Notes under the pieces: generated by a model
What the model was told of the DNA's origin: nothing
What the model saw: the letters and a program-made list of their open reading frames with translations, nothing else
The model's database searches: none
Assembly: GCA_002416505.1 (NCBI GenBank)
Contig: DIAM01000021.1
Location: 367,118 to 431,117, forward strand
DNA from: Gammaproteobacteria bacterium UBA5078
GTDB taxonomy: Bacteria; Pseudomonadota; Gammaproteobacteria; Pseudomonadales; Pseudohongiellaceae
Direction: 5' to 3'
Length of the DNA stretch: 64,000 nt
Made by a program: the position numbers and the translations under genes
Shown: positions 17,737-26,430 of the stretch, piece by piece
How positions within the stretch are numbered: position 1 is the first letter of the stretch
Layout of the letters: each line of letters begins with the position of its first letter

Positions 17737-20124
17737 TTAGCTGCCCAAGCGATAACGTAGTTTCAGCACCCAGTTGTCGACTACCTCGTCCTGCCAGGCG
17801 TTCACGAACAGACCTAGATGATCGTCCTCGAAGTCTCGAGCCAGATTGCCACCCCGGCTGTACACGAAGAACAAGTCAGACAGTGGCGCGATCTCCCAAC
17901 GGTAACGCGCCTGGAAACTCATGCGGCTAACGTTAAAGTCGTCGGAAGTCGTGGTGGTCTTGCCCGTGCGTATCAGCTCATCCACGCTGTTCGGATCGAC
18001 TTGATAGAACTCGCTCTCATCGGCCTTGATGCCAGTCCACTGCAGGCTAAAACGCAGCTGCTGCTTAGCGTTGATGAAGTAGTCCATGTCCAGGCGCGGC
18101 CCCCATTCGCTGGATTCGAAGGTCGTCATGCGGCCACTGCCTTGATGAATCAGCCAGCCATCGGAGTCCACATAGCGCAGATTCGCATCGGCCACGAAGC
18201 GATCGTTGGGCTGCCACGTGACCCCACCGAAATATTGCATCCTCGAATCGCCGAGGTCTTCCTGACCGGCATTGACGCCGGCATTGACCGACAAGGGGCG
18301 GGAGCGGTCGCTGTTCCAGTTCAGATCGAGGCCCCAGCGCTGCGGGATCTTGAAGGTCCCGTTACCCCGGCTCAAGCGATCTTCGAAGCGCTCGGGAAAA
18401 TAACGTAGCTGCGTAAACACAGAGGCATTATTGTTGAAGCTCAGGCTCTGACTGCCGAAGATGCCTAGGCGCACTGGGCGCCCGGCGGTATTCCACTGAT
18501 TGTTGATCATTATCGAGCGGTTGCGCGAGCGTAGGCCCTCGACATTGGACTCGGAGACATTGAAGCGATAGTCCAACTGCATCAGATCGTTACGCTGCAG
18601 GAAACCAACGTCATTTAGATCCACCGTATCGTCGAAGTAGGTGCCGGTGACGGTGTGTTGAACGCCTCGGCTTGGACGGTAGTCCAGATCGAAATAGCCA
18701 CCGCTGCCAGTGACATCCTCGACATCGCTGTGCACCAACTGCCCGTCGACCTCCCAACGCGTATCCGCTGAGAAGTAATGCATATCGACGCCATTGACCA
18801 TGGCTTCGCGATCTGGATGGGTGAGATAGCTCCCAAACCAGCCCATGCTGCGCCGTCCTCCGACGCTGGTATCCTCGTAGAGCAGTCGGGCGACCGCAAA
18901 GTCACGCCCCTGCGCGTCCAGATGCACGCGGGAGCCATCGTCACGAGTACCCGCGATTGTAGAGTCGTCCTCGGCGGCCATGAGGGTGCCATAGCGCCAA
19001 TTGCCGGACTGACCGGTAAGCTTCAAGGCACCTAGCAAGTCGCTAGGGCGACTCAGATCGGTGGGCACTACCGTTACGTCATCGGGCACCTCATAGCTTG
19101 CCTGGCGGCCTATTCTGCGCGTATTGAGCAGCGTGGTAGGGCTGCCGCGCCCGCCACCGTCGCGCGGCGAGGTGTTGAACACGTCTTGCCCCTCGAGGAA
19201 GAAGGAACGCTTCTCCTCGAAGAAGGTTTCGAAGGCACCGAGGTTCACCACAACGTCGTCGGATTCTACCGTGCCGAAATCGGGATTCAGTGTCGCGGAC
19301 AGCTGCAGATTAGAGGTTGGTCGCCAATATACATCGGCACCCACTCGATACTGGGTCTCGTCCTTAGTGTCGTCGAAGGTGGCTGAGCTGTAGGGATAGA
19401 AAGTGAATTGCGTCGCCGGGTTGACCCCGCTCAGCTCATACTTTTGGAAACCAGAGAGGTAAGTACCACCAGTATTGGGAAGCGCGGGCCAAGACCAGGT
19501 TTCGGCCATGCCTGCCACCATACGCTCCGTGTATAGGCCGATGCGGCGCGTCTCTCCCCCTTGGGGCAGCGACATCATGGACCATGGGATGAAGTATTCG
19601 GCAACCCAGCCGTCTTCGACCTCACGCGTGACCGCATCCCAAGGGCCATCCCACTGCCGGTTTATCTGGCGCTCGGGGAGGATGGTGCCGTCGGAGAAGG
19701 TACCGCCTAGATTGATACGCAGGAAATAGCCGTACAGGCCCTCCCCAGACGGGTCCACGGACAGGACGAAGCCGTCGCGTTGCACGCCCGAGTCGCGAGA
19801 GCTCATCCTAGCCACCAAGGTATCGGGATCCTGAAAATTCATCACGCCGACGTAAAGGCCACGGGAGTTATAGAAAATCTTAGTGTGTGTTTCTAAGGAC
19901 GCGGGAACGAGCGTATCCGGTTGAATTACCCGCATGTCATCGATAATGGGGACACGCTGCCACGCAGGCTCGTCGAGCACCCCGTCGAGGGTAATCTGCG
20001 CCTCGCTCTGCGGGATTCGCGTGAGCGTTGCGACGCTGTCGTTCTCTTGCGCAACAAGGCTATGCGCTAAGGATAGGGAGAGCGACAAGACGACGCTACC
20101 CTTGAGTAAAGGGGACTGAGACAT
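17737..20124 (-). CDS. Exported CBM9-like/DUF5916 outer-membrane protein (paralogue)
   Basis: Protein of 795 residues with a signal peptide (ending LVAQEN), a CBM9-like domain starting ITLDGVLDEPAWQRV, and a DUF5916 region. The segment DVVVNLGAFETFFEEKRSFFLEG corresponds to RQVNLTRFNLFFPEKRDFFLN in the gene at 4496-6718, so the two are homologous. The C-terminus, VLKLRYRLGS, is strand-like and ends the predicted barrel. The location is most likely the outer membrane, function unknown. Its start ATG is preceded by a weak AAGAG. It is divergent from the small membrane protein at 20336 and upstream of glpQ, but glpQ has its own regulatory region. Confidence 0.8.
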   Translation of the reverse strand: MSQSPLLKGSVVLSLSLSLAHSLVAQENDSVATLTRIPQSEAQITLDGVLDEPAWQRVPIIDDMRVIQPDTLVPASLETHTKIFYNSRGLYVGVMNFQDPDTLVARMSSRDSGVQRDGFVLSVDPSGEGLYGYFLRINLGGTFSDGTILPERQINRQWDGPWDAVTREVEDGWVAEYFIPWSMMSLPQGGETRRIGLYTERMVAGMAETWSWPALPNTGGTYLSGFQKYELSGVNPATQFTFYPYSSATFDDTKDETQYRVGADVYWRPTSNLQLSATLNPDFGTVESDDVVVNLGAFETFFEEKRSFFLEGQDVFNTSPRDGGGRGSPTTLLNTRRIGRQASYEVPDDVTVVPTDLSRPSDLLGALKLTGQSGNWRYGTLMAAEDDSTIAGTRDDGSRVHLDAQGRDFAVARLLYEDTSVGGRRSMGWFGSYLTHPDREAMVNGVDMHYFSADTRWEVDGQLVHSDVEDVTGSGGYFDLDYRPSRGVQHTVTGTYFDDTVDLNDVGFLQRNDLMQLDYRFNVSESNVEGLRSRNRSIMINNQWNTAGRPVRLGIFGSQSLSFNNNASVFTQLRYFPERFEDRLSRGNGTFKIPQRWGLDLNWNSDRSRPLSVNAGVNAGQEDLGDSRMQYFGGVTWQPNDRFVADANLRYVDSDGWLIHQGSGRMTTFESSEWGPRLDMDYFINAKQQLRFSLQWTGIKADESEFYQVDPNSVDELIRTGKTTTTSDDFNVSRMSFQARYRWEIAPLSDLFFVYSRGGNLARDFEDDHLGLFVNAWQDEVVDNWVLKLRYRLGS

Positions 20125-20224
20125 GGGACTACACTCTTATTTTAATTTTTTAAGCTATGGACTCAGCTAGCCCTAATAGCGAGCGCTAACAGTATGTTAC
20201 AAGCGCGCTACCCGCAAGCGCTGC

Positions 20225-20242
20225 CACAATTGATCACAATTG
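20225..20242. repeat. Direct repeat CACAATTG in the divergent promoter region
   Basis: CACAATTG occurs twice with a 10-base period (20225-20232 and 20235-20242), and each copy contains the palindrome CAATTG. It sits between the divergent DUF5916 and small-protein genes. One DNA turn between copies fits a dimeric regulator, but none can be named. Confidence 0.25.
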
Positions 20243-20335
20243 CTCCGTGAAATGCCACGATTAGCGCATTTAGGCGACGCAGCGCGGGAGTTAAATGGGG
20301 ACTCGTTGTTTCCTATTCCAACTAGCGAGCCCAAT

Positions 20336-20485
20336 ATGAGAGTTTTTAGACGACGCTACAATCCCATCTTCATCGAAGAGGACTATCAATACCGCAACAA
20401 ACGCGGCGGTCTACTGCAGAAGACTCTGTTCGTTCTGATCACCTTCGGCGTGGTTATCTCTGCCCTCTACTTCCTCATCCAATAG
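20336..20485 (+). CDS. Small single-pass membrane protein
   Basis: A 49-residue protein, MRVFRRRYNPIFIEEDYQYR at the start, with a basic N-terminus and one C-terminal hydrophobic helix (TLFVLITFGVVISALYFLIQ). The charge pattern suggests N-terminus in the cytoplasm. No family is recognised. A longer frame from 20240 is possible, but its extra N-terminus looks unstructured and the ATG at 20336 gives a compact product. The ribosome site is weak (GCGAG). It ends 14 bases before the convergent peptidase gene. Confidence 0.5.
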   Translation: MRVFRRRYNPIFIEEDYQYRNKRGGLLQKTLFVLITFGVVISALYFLIQ

Positions 20486-20499
20486 CCTAGGTCGCGCAC

Positions 20500-23400
20500 T
20501 TAGCGCGCCTGCAACTCTACCTCTACCTCCATCTGTTGCTCGCCGCGCCGAATCTCTAAGCGCACCTTATCGCCCGGCGCAGATTGGCGAATGAAGTTCG
20601 AATACTCCTGCAAACTGGTAATCGGCACCCCATCGAATTCGAGCAATACATCCCCCGCCCGCAAACCCGCAAGCTCGGCCGCGCCCCCGGGTGTAACTCC
20701 AGATATCTGCACCCCTTCTCCGCTATAGTCGAATTCGGGTACTGAGCCTAATGAGGCGCTGCGTGCACCGCTACTGGCCGCGACTTCACGCAGCGGGGCA
20801 TTGTCCAGCGTGACCCGCAAGGGCTGGTCGCGGCCAGCCAAATACACGATCGCCTCCTCCACCCACAGGGCGATATCCGACATGCCATCGAGGTCTAATT
20901 TCTCGGCCGTGTCCGTGTTGCGGTGATAGTCGTTGTGGAGACCGCTAAACAGATGGATCGCCGGTATTCCCGCCTCTAAAAAACTGACATGATCGCTGCC
21001 GGCCACATCCTGCGCAGGAAACTGCGAGGGCACTCCGATGGTGAAGCCGATGCCCTGGGCCATGAAAGGCCATTCATAGGCACTGCCGCTGCCGAAGACC
21101 TCTAGAGGGCGACCCTCGAGCCTGCCGACACTGTCGAGATTGACCATCGCGAAGAGATCCTCGGTGGCGAAGGGCGCGGGGGGTGCTGCGACAAAATGCC
21201 GAGAGCCAAGCAGCCCAGACTCCTCCGCGGTGAAGGCAACGAATAGGATAGGCCGCAAACCGGTGAAGGAGCCGTGCAGCTGCCGCGCCACCTCTAGTAG
21301 GATTGCCACCCCGGAGGCATTGTCATCGGCGCCAGGATAGAGGCTGCCAGCAGACCCAGTTCCTGCCTGAACACCGAGGTGATCGTAGTGCGCTCCCAGA
21401 ATGATTGGGGCATCGCTCAATCCCTCGGCACTACCGGGCAGTAGGCCGACGATGTTGCTGAGGGTGACTTGCCGCCCATCCTCAAGAGTCTCTACCCAGG
21501 TATCACGATACCGCCCCTGCGGTGCTTCCAGGCCTATTGCGGCAAACTGCTCCTCTAGGTACTGCGCCGCACGCTCAATGCCCTGCGTGTCGATGCCACG
21601 GCCTTCCATGGTCGGCGCTACGAGAGCCTCCACATGGTCGCTCAGCGCACTAGGCAAATACTTAGGAGGCAATAGCGCTAGGGGCGCGACCTGGGGCAAT
21701 AGTGCTAGCTTGCTGTCTACGGAGAGGCCCGGCTTATACCAGAGTAAGGGCGAGTCCGGGCTCTCCCACTGGCCCTTCACATCATTGGTCGGCTCGCTGC
21801 CGACGAAGCTGAGATAGGAATACTTCCCATAATGAGGCAATTTCTCGGTGAGCCCCGGCATTGCGCGAGCTGAGTCCACATGGATCCAGCCTATCGTCAA
21901 CTCTGGGTTATCAGGGTGGCTGGCGGTGAGAACGGTGCTGCGATTACTAAATGGCAGCTCACTTCCCAGCATCGATAGGCCCGCTGGGGAGAAACGAACA
22001 CCGTAGTAAGCCACCGCGTCCTCGACGATTGTTAGCGCCGGATTAGTGCGCCCCAGCACCCACACCGACCTATCTGCGGGGAGCATCCGAAACTCTTCCG
22101 CCAAGACGATTTCGGCGTCGATGGCGGAGTCGGCACTGAAGAACTCGACCATCTCCAACCACAAATCTCGATTCTCCTCGGGCACTACAAACTGGATGCG
22201 CTGCGCTCCGAACATTTGCCGAATCGTGGGCGGCATCTCCGCAATATCCAGGCGGCGAAAGACATCGAAATAGGGATCCACGACGACTCCCTGCAGTTGC
22301 GCGTAATTCTCGATCGTTAGGTCAGCCTCGCGGCCACTCATTTCGATCTCGACAATCTGGGCCTCTTCCTCACCCTCGTAATAGAGTGCGACTGGCACCT
22401 TTAGCAAATAGGGCTCTGCCACCTGAGTTTGCTGCAGCTTTATTTGCGCGCGCGCGCCGCCCTGTTGCGTCACCTGCACGGCTAGCTCGGGAGCGCCGGT
22501 TCGCTCCACCCATTGCGCGAAGAAAGCGCGCAGATCCGTGCCGCTGGCCGCAGAGAATATCGCTTCGATATCCGCATAAGAGGTGCGCATGAAGCGTCTC
22601 TGCCCATACAGCTGTCGCAGCGTCTCGAGGAACAATTCATCGCCGAGCTCGATTCGCAACATATGCCAGAGCATTAGCGTCTTGCCATAGCCTACCGCCT
22701 GGGATGCGGCAGAGTTTCGTGAGGTGAATGCACGCAGGGGAAAGTCGGCGCTCTCGCTGACCGCGCTGCGATAACGACCCAGCATATCCTTGCGGTATTC
22801 CGGTCCAGCCGCATTCATTTCTTGGAACAGATGATCGGCGAGATAAGCGGTTAGCCCCTCGCTCCAATTGCCGCTTTCATAGTCGGGATACACCGAGTTC
22901 CCCCACCAGTTGTGCAGTATTTCGTGGGGATAAGAAGACTCGAGGATAAAGGGGAAACGGATGATCTGCTCGCCAAGCAGCGTGAACGATGGCATGCCAT
23001 AACCGGTCTCCCAGAAATTCTCCACTAGGGCAAACTTACTGAACGGGTAATCACCAAGCAGGGGTTCATAGAGCGCGAGGTATCGCGCGGTGGCGTCTAG
23101 ATAACGCGTCGCGAGGTTAGGGTCCGGTTGACGCAAGTAGGCGAGTAATTCGACGCCGTCGCTTTGCGAGCGATAGGTCGTGAAGTTCGCCGCCACCAAA
23201 TACACTTCTTCCATCGCCTGGTCGCTGCGCCACGCGTTCGGCCCTACGGCGTCGCCTTGACTCACCGCCGTCCACTGCTGTGCCGGCGCCGGAAATTGCA
23301 CCTGCAGCTCGAAGCTCATCAGTCCTAGCTCAAAATCTGCCAGCCATACGCTGCTATGATCTAGGTACACGCCTTGCTCTGAGATGATGCCGGTAGTGGA

Positions 23401-23814
23401 GGAAAAACTCTGTGCGTATTCCGCACTGAGTTGCTGTGCGTCGCTATTGATCGTGCCCGCGTAGTCGAGTGCGATGGGCACGAGGCCGTTGTCGAACACG
23501 ATGCGATAACGGCTCGTCGCGGCAAAATCTCGACCATCAACGGCGGCAGCGGCGCCCTCGCCTTCGAGCACTGCAATCGAATACCCCGGCCCCTCGAGGG
23601 AGGCCAGCGTGAGCTGCGCATTGAGTTCAAACTCGATTTCGCCATTCGTGGCGGCAGCCCTAGGAAGGGTTATATTATCCTTCACCGTCACCCGACTCGC
23701 ACTGGGCAGCAGCGTCACCTCTAGGTCGTGGTGAACAGTGTCCTGCGCAGACACGCTGAGGCTGTAAACACTCAGAAAAACCGCGAGAAAAATATTGCCT
23801 ACCGCTTCATTCAT
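20500..23814 (-). CDS. Exported M1-like/M28 double metallopeptidase with PDZ domain
   Basis: Protein of 1104 residues with a signal peptide ending VSAQ. The N-terminal half is M1-aminopeptidase-like: HEILH at 297-301, followed by WSEG, where Glu is the probable third zinc ligand. A second peptidase, family M28, occupies about residues 720-970, with GAHYDHLG, GADDNASG, TAEESGLLG and a final HNDYHRNTDT. A PDZ domain closes the protein (VTPGGAAELAGLRAGDVLLEF). The M1 part would trim N-termini of peptides and M28 is a co-catalytic zinc aminopeptidase, so this looks like a periplasmic or surface peptide-degrading machine. Two peptidase families in one chain plus PDZ is unusual. The exact substrates are unknown. 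The gene is convergent with the small membrane protein. Confidence 0.85.
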   Translation of the reverse strand: MNEAVGNIFLAVFLSVYSLSVSAQDTVHHDLEVTLLPSASRVTVKDNITLPRAAATNGEIEFELNAQLTLASLEGPGYSIAVLEGEGAAAAVDGRDFAATSRYRIVFDNGLVPIALDYAGTINSDAQQLSAEYAQSFSSTTGIISEQGVYLDHSSVWLADFELGLMSFELQVQFPAPAQQWTAVSQGDAVGPNAWRSDQAMEEVYLVAANFTTYRSQSDGVELLAYLRQPDPNLATRYLDATARYLALYEPLLGDYPFSKFALVENFWETGYGMPSFTLLGEQIIRFPFILESSYPHEILHNWWGNSVYPDYESGNWSEGLTAYLADHLFQEMNAAGPEYRKDMLGRYRSAVSESADFPLRAFTSRNSAASQAVGYGKTLMLWHMLRIELGDELFLETLRQLYGQRRFMRTSYADIEAIFSAASGTDLRAFFAQWVERTGAPELAVQVTQQGGARAQIKLQQTQVAEPYLLKVPVALYYEGEEEAQIVEIEMSGREADLTIENYAQLQGVVVDPYFDVFRRLDIAEMPPTIRQMFGAQRIQFVVPEENRDLWLEMVEFFSADSAIDAEIVLAEEFRMLPADRSVWVLGRTNPALTIVEDAVAYYGVRFSPAGLSMLGSELPFSNRSTVLTASHPDNPELTIGWIHVDSARAMPGLTEKLPHYGKYSYLSFVGSEPTNDVKGQWESPDSPLLWYKPGLSVDSKLALLPQVAPLALLPPKYLPSALSDHVEALVAPTMEGRGIDTQGIERAAQYLEEQFAAIGLEAPQGRYRDTWVETLEDGRQVTLSNIVGLLPGSAEGLSDAPIILGAHYDHLGVQAGTGSAGSLYPGADDNASGVAILLEVARQLHGSFTGLRPILFVAFTAEESGLLGSRHFVAAPPAPFATEDLFAMVNLDSVGRLEGRPLEVFGSGSAYEWPFMAQGIGFTIGVPSQFPAQDVAGSDHVSFLEAGIPAIHLFSGLHNDYHRNTDTAEKLDLDGMSDIALWVEEAIVYLAGRDQPLRVTLDNAPLREVAASSGARSASLGSVPEFDYSGEGVQISGVTPGGAAELAGLRAGDVLLEFDGVPITSLQEYSNFIRQSAPGDKVRLEIRRGEQQMEVEVELQAR

Positions 23815-23851
23815 AGCATTGCTCTCAGTTCGAGGTTGTCACCAAGCTAGC

Positions 23852-25042
23852 TCAATCTAGTGACAACAATTCCAAGGCCCGCGCATGGTTCCAGTCCGCC
23901 ATAAATATCTGCGAGGTGCCATCGGCAGTACGGGTACTACTCCAGGCGAGCGAATCGCCGCTAGGGGAGAACACCGGCAGAATATCGGTGCCCTCGGTGT
24001 TGGTCACTCGCACCGGTTCGTGCTCGCCACGCGTATCGATCATGAACAGTTCGAAATTCGCGTGCCCCAATACGTTGCTCGAATAAATTATGTAGTCTCC
24101 ACTCGGATGAAAGTACGGCCCCCAAGAGACCATCGCGGAATCGGTTAGCTGGCGCTGATTACTGCCATCGGCATCCATCGTCCAAATCTCGGCGCTATTC
24201 CCGTCGGGATTGAAGCGTCGCCAGACGATCTGCTGATCGTCGGCACTAAAGAATGGGCCGCCATCGTAGCCCGGCGATTGGGTAATCTTACGAATATTGC
24301 TGCCATCGGCATCCATCAAATAAAGATCCATGAAGTAGGACTTATCGTCATCGAACAGGCGTTGCTCGGCCTGGCTCAGGGGACGCTCATAAGCCTCGCG
24401 ATTCGACGCGAACACTATGGTCTGCCCATCCGATGACCACGAGCCTTCCGCGTCATAGCCCGGGCTGTTGGTGATGTTGAGCAGATCACTGCCATCGGAA
24501 TTACCCTGATAGATATCGTAGTGCTCGTCGTAGTCCCAGGCGTAGCCGCGGGGTTCTGCGCTGGCGCGCATCGCGATCTCCGCGTCTTGCTTCTCACGTG
24601 CGTTAGGATCCCCATGGGTCGAGGCAAACAGCAGCTTATCCTCTATTGGGTGAATCCATGCGCAGGTGGTCAGACCTATACCGGGAGAGACCAGAGTGGT
24701 CTGGCCGGTGAGCAGGTCACGCACGAATATCTGATAGAAGGGATTATCGCCTTCCAGCTCTGCCTGATAGATCAGGCGATTACCGTCGGCGCTGAAATAA
24801 CCCTCGCCGGAGCGCTTTCCAGTAGTGATCAATTGCCGGGTATTGGGCAACAACTCACTCTCGTATGCGGTCTCCATGCCGTTGTCCACGGGAGCTTCAT
24901 AGCTAGCGGTGGCTCCAGCGGCACCATCAACGACGGCTGCAGACTCGGCAGGCGCTGGAATTGGGCCGTCTTGGCTAGTGGGTGGGCTACAGGCGCTAAG
25001 AGCAAGGCTGAGGGTGGTGATCGCGAAAAGGTTTGTACGCAT
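23852..25042 (-). CDS. PD40/TolB-like beta-propeller lipoprotein
   Basis: Protein of 396 residues. The N-terminus MRTNLFAITTLSLALSACSP has a lipobox (LSAC), so it is probably a lipoprotein. The body holds PD40 (WD40-like) blades with repeated patterns such as GSWSSDGQTIVFASNR, GGPFFSADDQQIVWRR and WGPYFHPSGDYIIYSSN, each followed by a DADGSN turn. These propellers usually mediate protein or ligand contacts and often accompany peptidases. It lies 37 bases upstream of the M1-M28-PDZ peptidase gene on the same strand, so the two are likely cotranscribed and may work on the same peptides. A Ser/Ala/Pro-rich linker follows the lipobox. Confidence 0.8.
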   Translation of the reverse strand: MRTNLFAITTLSLALSACSPPTSQDGPIPAPAESAAVVDGAAGATASYEAPVDNGMETAYESELLPNTRQLITTGKRSGEGYFSADGNRLIYQAELEGDNPFYQIFVRDLLTGQTTLVSPGIGLTTCAWIHPIEDKLLFASTHGDPNAREKQDAEIAMRASAEPRGYAWDYDEHYDIYQGNSDGSDLLNITNSPGYDAEGSWSSDGQTIVFASNREAYERPLSQAEQRLFDDDKSYFMDLYLMDADGSNIRKITQSPGYDGGPFFSADDQQIVWRRFNPDGNSAEIWTMDADGSNQRQLTDSAMVSWGPYFHPSGDYIIYSSNVLGHANFELFMIDTRGEHEPVRVTNTEGTDILPVFSPSGDSLAWSSTRTADGTSQIFMADWNHARALELLSLD

Positions 25043-25097
25043 GAAGTGAACCGCCTCTTATAGTTTTTTGCAATAACATAGACCTTAGCAGAAAAAA

Positions 25098-25134
25098 GAA
25101 AAGGCCAGAATAGCGAAACCATTCTGGCCTTTTC
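25098..25134 (-). terminator. Intrinsic terminator ending the molybdenum-hydroxylase operon
   Basis: A 14-bp perfect stem (GAAAAGGCCAGAAT and its complement) with a nine-base loop, followed on the minus strand by TTTTTTC. It lies 20 bases beyond the stop at 25154. Confidence 0.85.
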
Positions 25135-25153
25135 TTAGAGCAATTAGACGAGT

Positions 25154-25558
25154 CTAATTACCGACTTTATCCCAAGCGGGCGCGGCGGCCTCGGGTTCTG
25201 AGCCAACCGGCTTGAACGCCTCACTATAGAGGAAGAAATCGGTCAGCACGGTGCGCAAATGAATTGAAGCATTCAAATTGTCCACTACCTCTGAGCCGAT
25301 CTTAGCTTGCGCTAGGACGAAGCCGGTGGCAGCGATCGCCTTGTGCAGGTCCGCGTGTATGACCTGTTCGAAGTCATTGCTGGAACCCGCTAGGGCCTGC
25401 GCAGCCTTCTTCATGGCCGTAAGCATCGCGGTCAATTCGGTCCTCGCGTGTGGCCCAGGACCGGTCTCTACTTGCGCTGGTCGGCCCTGCGCGGCGAAAG
25501 CCAGCAGGAATTCATAGCCCGACTCGATTACTTCTATTTCTTCTTCCAGATTGATCAC
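25154..25558 (-). CDS. Unknown small protein at the end of the molybdenum-hydroxylase operon
   Basis: Soluble, mostly helical protein of 134 residues with no signal peptide, no cysteines and no family I recognise (MINLEEEIEVIESGYEF at the start, SEPEAAAPAWDKVGN at the end). It begins at GTG after AAGGA, nine bases beyond the cytochrome b stop, so it is cotranscribed. Possible roles are an assembly or stability factor for the exported enzyme or its cytochrome, by position only. A strong terminator follows it. Confidence 0.6.
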   Translation of the reverse strand: MINLEEEIEVIESGYEFLLAFAAQGRPAQVETGPGPHARTELTAMLTAMKKAAQALAGSSNDFEQVIHADLHKAIAATGFVLAQAKIGSEVVDNLNASIHLRTVLTDFFLYSEAFKPVGSEPEAAAPAWDKVGN

Positions 25559-25567
25559 GGTGCTTCC

Positions 25568-26320
25568 TTAATCCTGCTTCCACTTATTGGTGTCATGGTT
25601 CTCTTTAAATTCGTCTTCAGAGATCCATCCCTTCACCATGGAGCGTGTATAGAAACGCTTCTCTGGGCGAAGTGCAAAGTAGATATGGATAGCCGTGAAG
25701 GCGATCAAACCCAGTGTCGCTGTGCCGTGTAGAAGGAACCAGATCCCTAGCGTGCCTTCGTCATCGACACTCGGGCGATCCCACCATGGCGTATCGATGT
25801 GCAATAGCAGGGTAATACCCGTTGCAATCACGGCAACGACTAGGACTGTCATTGCCCAATGCATGCCTTTCTGCTCAAAGGAATACTTGCCAGGCTTAAT
25901 GCTTTCATCGAAGGGCTCTTTGAAATCACTCGGTCCCATCAGCATAGACTTAAAGTCCTGCCAGAATAGGGCGCGAATAGTATGGAAAATACACACGAAA
26001 CTCAGGACTAAGCCCGCGATCCAGTGAATATTGAGCCAAGAGAAGCGAATTCCGATGATGGGGGCAATGCCCGTGAAGATCAGGATCAGCACACTACCTG
26101 CCATGATCCAATGAAAAGCTCTATCGATCGCGTCGTGGCGGTGAACGCGCTTGCCTGCGGCGGAAGGCATGGCTTTTTTCTTTGCCAGTGCCGCCATGAA
26201 AATTGCGTGCGCTGCAAGCAACAGAAATGCTGTTATTGCTATAACCCATAGCAGGTCCCAGGACACCCCTAATATTACTTCCTCTCCCCACACGTCATTT
26301 CTATAACGAATAATATCCAC
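25568..26320 (-). CDS. Di-heme cytochrome b subunit (formate dehydrogenase gamma/b561 type)
   Basis: Membrane protein of 250 residues with five hydrophobic helices. Histidines sit where b-type heme ligands are expected (RAFHWIMAG, CIFHTIRALF, GMHWAMTVL, LLHGTATLG, AIHIYF). It resembles cytochrome b561/formate-dehydrogenase-gamma subunits, which pass electrons from a periplasmic enzyme to the quinone pool. It starts at GTG with GAGGA upstream. Lying directly behind the FAD subunit of the molybdenum hydroxylase, it is the probable membrane anchor and electron acceptor. A hairpin (26363-26425) separates it from the upstream genes and may lower its expression or mark a partial stop. Confidence 0.8.
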   Translation of the reverse strand: MDIIRYRNDVWGEEVILGVSWDLLWVIAITAFLLLAAHAIFMAALAKKKAMPSAAGKRVHRHDAIDRAFHWIMAGSVLILIFTGIAPIIGIRFSWLNIHWIAGLVLSFVCIFHTIRALFWQDFKSMLMGPSDFKEPFDESIKPGKYSFEQKGMHWAMTVLVVAVIATGITLLLHIDTPWWDRPSVDDEGTLGIWFLLHGTATLGLIAFTAIHIYFALRPEKRFYTRSMVKGWISEDEFKENHDTNKWKQD

Positions 26321-26362
26321 AATCTAGTCCTCAATGTTTCGATCTATTGTTATTTTACAAAC

Positions 26363-26425
26363 AAAAGCCTGTTGCTCATGTCGTGCCGCATAGGGTGCAT
26401 GCGCGCGAGAGTGCAACAGGCTTTT
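26363..26425 (-). terminator. Hairpin between the FAD-subunit and cytochrome b genes
   Basis: AAAAGCCTGTTGC pairs with GCAACAGGCTTTT (13 bp) across a 37-base loop, beginning six bases after the FAD-subunit stop. On the minus strand it is followed by TTTTGTTTGT, terminator-like but interrupted. It may be a leaky terminator or an mRNA-stabilising structure inside the operon. Confidence 0.55.
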
Positions 26426-26430
26426 ATTTA

